Assembly: GCA_002118135.1 (NCBI GenBank)
Contig: BDIU01000415.1
Coordinates: 1-58,319 of the forward strand
Source: Trebouxia sp. TZW2008
Lineage: Eukaryota > Chlorophyta > Trebouxiophyceae > Trebouxiales > Trebouxiaceae
DNA length: 58,319 nt
Reading direction: 5' to 3'
The position numbers were made by a program, and so were the translations under genes. Shown here piece by piece: positions 32,101 to 39,953 of the stretch (position 1 is the stretch's first letter; each line of letters opens with the position of its first letter). The notes under the pieces were generated by a model. It was given only the letters and a program-made list of their open reading frames with translations. It made no database searches and was not told the origin of the DNA.

Positions 32101-35100
32101 GTGCCTGTTAACGCCAAGGTGACACGACTTCTGCTTACTCGACGGTCAAACTGTGCGCACTGCAACAGCCGGCAAACGACTGACATTCTGCATGAAAATT
32201 CAAACGACCAGGCAGATCCTCACTGCAATGCACCTAAATCATGCACTCTTGATGTCAACCCTTGTGAAATGTAGCATACCCCACAGTTTCTGATGATTCG
32301 ATGCTGTACAAATGCCTGGTACGCACCATGCGGCATGCAGCATACCTCACAGTACTTGATGATGAGATATTCTGGACTCTGTAGCAGAGGCTCCACCATG
32401 CTCAGCAGCATGTCACCATCAATGTTGTCAAAAGCCCTTGACACATCCACGCTGACAATGTACGCTTGAGCCAATGCTGGCCTGTTGACATCTTCGGTGC
32501 CCCTTGCAACACCTGCTGCGGTAACACTAACCCTCTTGTCATCAACAGCTATGTCATGATTGTTCTCCTCAGTGCTGGGCGTGTTGCCATGCCAAAATTC
32601 ATTGCCAAACGGTGCAGCAGGGCAACTGTTTTGAGTCGAGGGCATGCCATGCTGTGCCTGCTGTGTGGCAGGAGCGTCAGGGCTGCTGGGGGGTTGCTGC
32701 TGGGGGTAAGAGGGGGTCGTGTGGGGTGTCTGTAAGGCCCGCCATTTTCTGAGGAAGGAGTGAAGGCGCTTGTAAGCATCATTGTAACCAAACACAGATC
32801 CCCCTAGCACAGGCGGCTGCCTTGCTGATTCAAACTTCAGCACCTGCTCAACGAAGAAAGATAATGAGAAGTCATGTTCCGGGATCTCAGAGCGTATGTT
32901 ACTGATCATGGACTCAGGCTGACATTCAGATTCTAGTCATGGGCTGCACCAGCTTGAAGAAGAAAGACCAAGGTGACACAGATCAACCATTGCTGCATGC
33001 AGGTTGCATTGCAGAATATTCACTGACCTGCAGGACACTTTGCAGCTGCTTGTTGACAGGCTTGAACACCAGCTTCACCTTCTCTCGCCGCCTGGACCGC
33101 TTGCCAGACAGTCCCATTTGTGCCCCAGCAAACACAGCAACTGAGCTGCTTCCCAAATTGGCAATTGGCCGCAACCCTACAGGCACGCAACAGCTTATTT
33201 ATTCAATGGCTTTCGGGTCATTGTATCAGTCATAGGGCATGTTCTATCATCTGTCTTGGTCAAAATTGCCTATGCCCCAGCAAACACAGCAACAGAGCTG
33301 CTGCCCAAGTTGTCTTCTGGTCGCAAACCTACAACCCAAATAAGAACAATCTGATCAACTGCTTGTGCTACATTGGCAGTACTCACCAGCTATGGCGAGC
33401 TTGAACACCAGCTTGATCGTCTCCAATTGCCTGCTACGCTCGCTAGCCAATCCTGATTATGCTTCAGCAAACACAGCGACAGAGCTGCTCCCCAATTTGG
33501 CAATTGGTCGCAAGCCTACAGCCGGTCATCATCCTTGCTCCAGCGCCCTTTGAAACTAAAAGCATTTGCTTGCAGCTGCCAAGCATGACATATGAATGCA
33601 TGTAGTGAGACTGACCTGTTTCCTTGGGTAGCAGCCTGAGCTTGGCAATGCGTCGATGCGTTTGACAGCATAGAGAATCAATTTGTGCTTGTGAATGACA
33701 AACATGATGCATGGGTACACTGAGAGAAAAGTAGTCAAGTAAGATTCCCTCAAACGTGGTGAACAAGGAGACTAACCGGTCTTTTTGGGTAGCAGCCTGA
33801 GCTTGGCAATGCCAAGCGAGCGTGACTGCAAGCAAGCTTTGGCATCTCGCTGGTGCAAGGGCGTGTACAGCTTGCCAGTCAGTCCCTGGTAGGCCATGCT
33901 CTTTAGCTTGGCCCACACTGGCTTCCTAAGGCGACAAAACAATCTGTCAACATCAGTGTCAAGACAGTGTGACTGCACAGAAAGTGTGACAATGGAACGC
34001 GTAGCTTGCGAGTTAGCCCTTGATAGGCCATGCTCTTCAGCTTGGCCCACACTGGCTTCCTGTTGCGACTGTTGATGCTGGTGTTTGTGCTGATGACAAG
34101 GCAGCATGACTGCAGGCAAGCCTTGGCATCTCGCTGGTGCAGGGGCGTGTACAGCTTGCCAGTCAGTCCCTGGTAGGCCATGCTCTTTAGCTTGGCCCAC
34201 ACTGGCTTCCTGTTGCAGCAAAACAATCTGTCAACATCAGTGTCAAGACAGTGTGACTGCACAGAAAGTGTGACAATGAAACGCGTAGCTTGCCAGTCAG
34301 CCCTTGATGGGCCATGCTCTTCAGCTTAGCCCAGACAGGCTTCCTGTTGGAACACATCCAACCTGTTCATGCCAGTCTCACTTGTACTGTCAAGACAGCA
34401 CGATGCTGCTGGTGCACGGGCCTGTACAGCTTGCCAGTGAGCCCTGGATAGGCCATGCTCTTCAGCTTTATCCATACTGGCTTCCTGTTGCACCACAAGC
34501 AACTTGCGGGTGCTCCTGGTCGTCCTGTTGAAAATGCAGCATGACTGCGTACTACAGTCAACAAGTGTGCAGGCAATCATTTGTACAGCTTGCCAGTGAG
34601 CTTTTCATAGGCCATGCTCTTCAATTTGGCCCACACTGGCTTCCTATTGCAACACAGGAAAGCTGTTGTTGCTAGTGCCTGCCCTGTTGAAGATGCAGCA
34701 TGCAACCTGCAGATGCGACAACTTTACATACGCAACCATACGCAAGCATCATCACGTCGGCATGATCATGCTGGATTGTTCGTATGCTGGCTGAGCATGG
34801 AAGTATATGTCTTTGTAGGCATGACATGCAACATTGCTGTGCATTGCGGGTGCACCATGCTGAGTCTGACCTGAAGTACAGGACTTGCTGCCTGTGCGCC
34901 TCGCTCTCCGTACAATAGAAGTGAGCTCTAATGAGAGGGATGATTAGGTCAGCAAAGAGCCAGCGCACCCATAAGGCCAGCAGGCGAGTCTGGGCTGCTG
35001 TTTCTGATGGTGGAATGCCACCTGCGCAATGCTGAGTGTTCATTGAGAGGGTATGCCTAGACAAGCGATCTAAAGCCGATACAAAGGCTCAGGCTTCAGC

Positions 35101-38100
35101 TGAAGAGGAATGGATGGCATGGTAAAGTTCGGAGAACCACTGCTTTCATGTTGGCTGATGCATGAATCTGTAATGCTGACTTTATCAGCAAGATATTGGT
35201 GCAGACAGACAGTAAGTCTTGCAGCACCTTTGACTGTTTGACTGCGATGCGCTTCAATGATGCGACTAGCCAGCAAGCCTACATTGACAAAGTGTGAGCA
35301 CCCAGCTGAGTTGTAATGATCCTGACATGCATGCCATGTTGTGAGGGCCAGTCAGGAAATGGACAGCATAAAAGCTGCTGAGATGGGAGTTGGTCCTACC
35401 TTTCTGGACAGAAGGCTGCAGAGCAGACAGGCTGTTGAGCTTGATACCTTGCAAGGCTTGGTGCATCGACATGTGCTCATACCGCCGCAAGCACACAAAG
35501 TGATGGATAGCTCTGCGAAGGCTCCTGCAGTTGGCTTTGTCACCCAGCAAGGCCTGCAGTAATACACACAGCTGTTCACAGCCTGCTTTGTCACAGACAG
35601 TTTACACTTGGCGCCGCAGGAGACAAACAAGCTCATTGCTTGGCGAAGGCTCCACTAGCTGTCTCTGCACGACAATACGGGTGATGCACACGCATGGGAT
35701 TTATTGCAGGTAGTGCTCATGCCTGTGACAAACATGATCTCTGGCATTTGGTAAATCCCTAAGAAACGGTAGTATTGTATGTGTAGCAGACCCATGATCT
35801 GCTGTGCAGGGCATCAACCTGTCAGTGCAAACAAAGCATCTCTGGCAAAGACCACTGCACTGAGAGGATTGGCCATCTTACCTTGGGAACAATATGGCGC
35901 ACAGCAGACCGTAGGAATGTCGTCACATCATGTGCTGGGCTGTGTGCTTCCAGTAGCAGCTGTTGTGTCGGGGTCCTCTGAGAAGCAGCAGCAATTGCAT
36001 GTGGTGGGCAAATGGTGTGAGACACTGGAAGCTGACCTTGGGGACAATATGGTGCACAGCAGACCACAGGACTGCCGTCACGGCATGTGCTGGGCTGTGT
36101 GCTTCCAGTAGCAGTTGCTGTGAGGGGACGGTTTTGGGAGCAGCAGCAGTTGCATGGGGCGGGCAGATGGTTTGAGAAACTGGAAGCTCACCTTGGGGAC
36201 AATATGGCGCACAGCAGACCACAGGAATGCCGTCACGGCATGTGCTGGGCTGTGTGCTTCCAGTAGCAGCTGTTGTGTCGGGGTCCTCTTGGAAGCTGCA
36301 GTTGCATGGGGTGGGCAAATGGTATGAGACACTGGCACCTCACCTTGGGGACAATATGGCGCACAGCAGACCACAGGAATGCCGTCACAGCATGTGCTGG
36401 GCTGTGTGCTTCCAGTAGCAGTTGCTGTGATGGGACGGTCTTGGGAGCAGCAGCAGTTGTGTGTGCTGGCAGAGCAGATGTGTCATCAGCACCATTGGGT
36501 GAAGCACAAGGGCAGTCTGAAGCTGGTCTGCTGATACCTGCACGGCTCAAGTCAACATCATGCTCGACAAGAGCTGCACCTGTAGACTCTGATGACTTGT
36601 CAAGTAAGGCTACAAATGTTGTGACGTAGTGACATGAGAGTTGCTCAGGCTCATGTGAATGTCAACCGAGTTTTGACCGGGCTCTTGAGAAGGCTAGGAG
36701 GAATTGAGTGCCTCTGAGAGCCTCTCAAAGCCTCAGTGAGGCAGCAAATGCCTCAGCCAGTAGTAGGCAGAGTGATGTGCAAGTAGCTACGCATTTTGAG
36801 ATGCATTATGGGGATCAGTAGCTATGTATTTGATGTCATCAACCATGGGTCAACTATGGACAGGCATGCATTAGGAGTGCAATGACTGCTTTACAAGGCC
36901 AGTGGGGTGAACAGGTGCTGGCATTGCTGTACGGTAAAGAGTCTGCGCGAGTACTGCTCAACTTCTGGAACATGCCACAGGACATGAGGCATTATACCAC
37001 TGATCAGTATGTCAGCAGTAAGGCAGCTTGGTGCAGAGGCGCGCAGCTCATCGAAGAAGGCGGGCCGAGACAAGCACAGCCTTTCAAGGGCAGCTGGGCA
37101 GGACAGTCACAGTCTCAATTGGCAGGTTGCCAGGACAGTTATACTCACAATAAGCAGCTCACTAGGACAGTCAAGGTCTCAAAAACCAGCTCGCTAGGAC
37201 AGTCATACCTGGGGAGGCGTCCATACTATCTAGGCCGTGGACATAAGCCATGTCATGATCTGCTGAAAGCCCTGCAGCTGGCAAGGGCTGCACCAACATG
37301 GCCTGAGACTCTGGCAAAATGTCTGACGGTGGAGCTGTGCTGTCTGGCGCCTGAGCCATGCTTTGATCGCTAGTGTCAGCAGCTGCTATGGCATTGATTG
37401 CAGCACCAGTGCTACCAAGCTCAGCCACAGCTGTGGGCTGGACTGGACAACAGGCTTCAGGCTGCACCACAGCTGTGGGCTGGACTGCCTGAGGAGCCCA
37501 GTGCTGCAACCCAGCTGTGGGCTGGACTGCAACAGCACCTCCAGGCTGCAACACAGCTGTGGGCTGAATAGCATGGCTGCTGTCGGGCGACAAGTCCAGC
37601 TGAAGCATCTGGACGTTGCAAATGTTGCATTGGCGTTGCAACCCTTCAGGGCTTTCATGACCACTGTATGTACCAATAGCAGGACCTTCCAGGCCAGCTG
37701 GGCTGCTCCATTCTTCACCTTCACTGTCAGCAATGACAAGGTCCTGGGTTTGAGGCTCAGCAACCATGAGGGAGCCACATGGACTCACATGATCAACTGA
37801 GGTGGGGAGACTGCTGCCTTGGCAGTTCACCAGACAGTCTTCATGCGCAGCAGGATTTGCATCTTGCTCCGCAACACTGGCTGAAGTATGCTGTTGTGCT
37901 GCTGAGCTTTGCACTTGAGATGCCAGATGCATGCCTAACCCATACTCATTCTGCTGCAGCTGATCATTGCATTGCCCCTGCTTTGCCTGCTTCTGCTGCT
38001 GATAACTTTCAGAGATTGACACAGCGTTGCTGTCATTGGCAGCTTCTGCAGCATGTGGTCTGAGGGAAAAAGGAAGAGGGCAGTGTTGCTTGAGGAGGAT

Positions 38101-39902
38101 AGCAAATGGGCACTTTGCAGCTCTTCCTGCAGCACAGGATCCAATGCATGTGCGCAAGCTCTGCAACTTCAACTTGCTCACAGTCAATGAATCACAGCAT
38201 TAAGCAGCTCAAACGCGAGATGAGCACAGCGCCAGGCTGAAGCACAGGCAAGCTCCTACATGCAACATTGTAAGCAGCAGCAGAGAGGCACTGTGTGTGC
38301 ACAGGCTTTGTGTATAAGTGCAACAAACCAGCGGGTTTGACTCACCCACACTACACGCTGCATGGCAACAGACGCTCATGCAGCAAAATTGCACTCCACA
38401 AATGAAAGACGCAGTTAGTGAACTTTGCACTCCACAGTTGAAAGGCGCAGTCAGTGAACTGAATTGACGTTTACATGCAGCTAGTGCAGTGCAGCCAAGC
38501 ATAGTCTTCTTACCTGTGACCTGGCCCAGCGCTGTCACAAAAGCATGCTGCTTTGCAGGCACAGTTGCAAGAGGCTTTGGAAGACATGTAAGCGTCCGAA
38601 GGACACGTTTAATTCATTGCATCCATAGCAATACCAGTCGGCACAAGACAGAGCAGCACAGTCTGTCACCTATGACCTGGTTCAGCGCTGTCACAAAGCC
38701 ATGGTGCTTGACTGGCACAGTAGCAGGGGCTGTTGGGAGGCATGTGTGCGGTTGGAGTCCACAGTGTACTGCATTCAACATCAACATGCAATTGGTGTAT
38801 CACAGAGCAGCACAATCTCTCACCTATGACCTGGCCCAGTGCTGTCACAAAAGCATGGTGCTTGGCTGGCACAGTAGCAGGGGCTGTTGGGAGGCGTGAG
38901 TGCGTCTGAAGTCTGCCGCTTTGGTACAGCCCTGCCCTGCTTGGTTCCGCCTTGTGCTGCAGTATGACGGCATACAACACCTTGGCACCATCTGGTTTTC
39001 CAGTAAGTTGCTGTAGCATGTCTGCAGACACCCCAATTCCCTGGTCAAGACATGCATGGGCACGGTACTAGAGGCAATGGCTGGCATGTTCCTTGTGCTG
39101 ATGCCTGTTGCAGACTTGATATTGCAGGCACCACAGCAGCGTCGTGCCCAACACTTGATGGATATAACAGCAACACTGGGCTTGGCAGAGCCTGTCACCG
39201 CACCCTCCGGTCCAAAACCAGACTGCAATGTACACAGCTTTTGTTGGCCGCCACAGCTTGCACCACCGTGCGCTGAGGGGACACAAGTAGCAAAGGGCTT
39301 CAGGGCTTTCCAGGAACACATGTGCAAGCAGCCAAGGCTTGCTTCATGCAGCAAATGAACTGCCGCAGACAGCTTCCTGGCACGGCCTTGTTTCCAACAA
39401 TGTGGGTACACATCAGCACAGCAGGCTGCATGCTCTGCTGCATAATGCGACTGAACAAAAGACAGGACAGCATGCATGAGCTAGCTTGCTGCATGCAAGC
39501 ACTGACGTACAGACTGCATACTCACTGTGTTTAGGTAGCCCAGGTGTGGTACAGAAAGAGCTGCAGTAGAATATGCCAGCTCTAGGGATGATCATCTCAG
39601 ACGGCTGAGTCCAGCCTGCTGGGGCTGATCCATATTGCCCTTTGTTACCTGTTGAGGCTGCTGCATGCTGCCCCTCCCTGCCTGTTGGGGCTGTTCCATT
39701 CTGCCCCTGCCTGCCTATCTGGGCTGCTCCATGCTGCCCTACCCTTCCTGTTGGGGCTGCTGCATACTGCCTCTTAACGCCTCCAGGGGCTGCTCCGCAC
39801 TTTCCTTGCTTGTCTGTTGAGGCTGCTGCATACTGCAGATGTCTGCCCCCTGGGGCTATTGCACACTGCCATACCCTGCCTGACTGCTGCCGCTGCTGCC
39901 GC

Positions 39903-39953
<51 letters not shown>

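Noticed and set aside
26741..35553. Reading the RT motifs as a non-LTR retrotransposon or group II-type RT
   Set aside because: The T motif, CP and QFP motifs, the TEN-domain match and the FIKWCGLLINT motif E are specific to TERT, and there is no endonuclease, RNase H or poly-A tail.
39030..39525. An open minus-strand frame between TERT exons 5 and 6 considered as a TERT exon
   Set aside because: Joining exon 5 directly to 39021 gives a good match to the TERT CP region (PGLPKHN-MLQQL, GAKVLYAVI); including the frame breaks this alignment.
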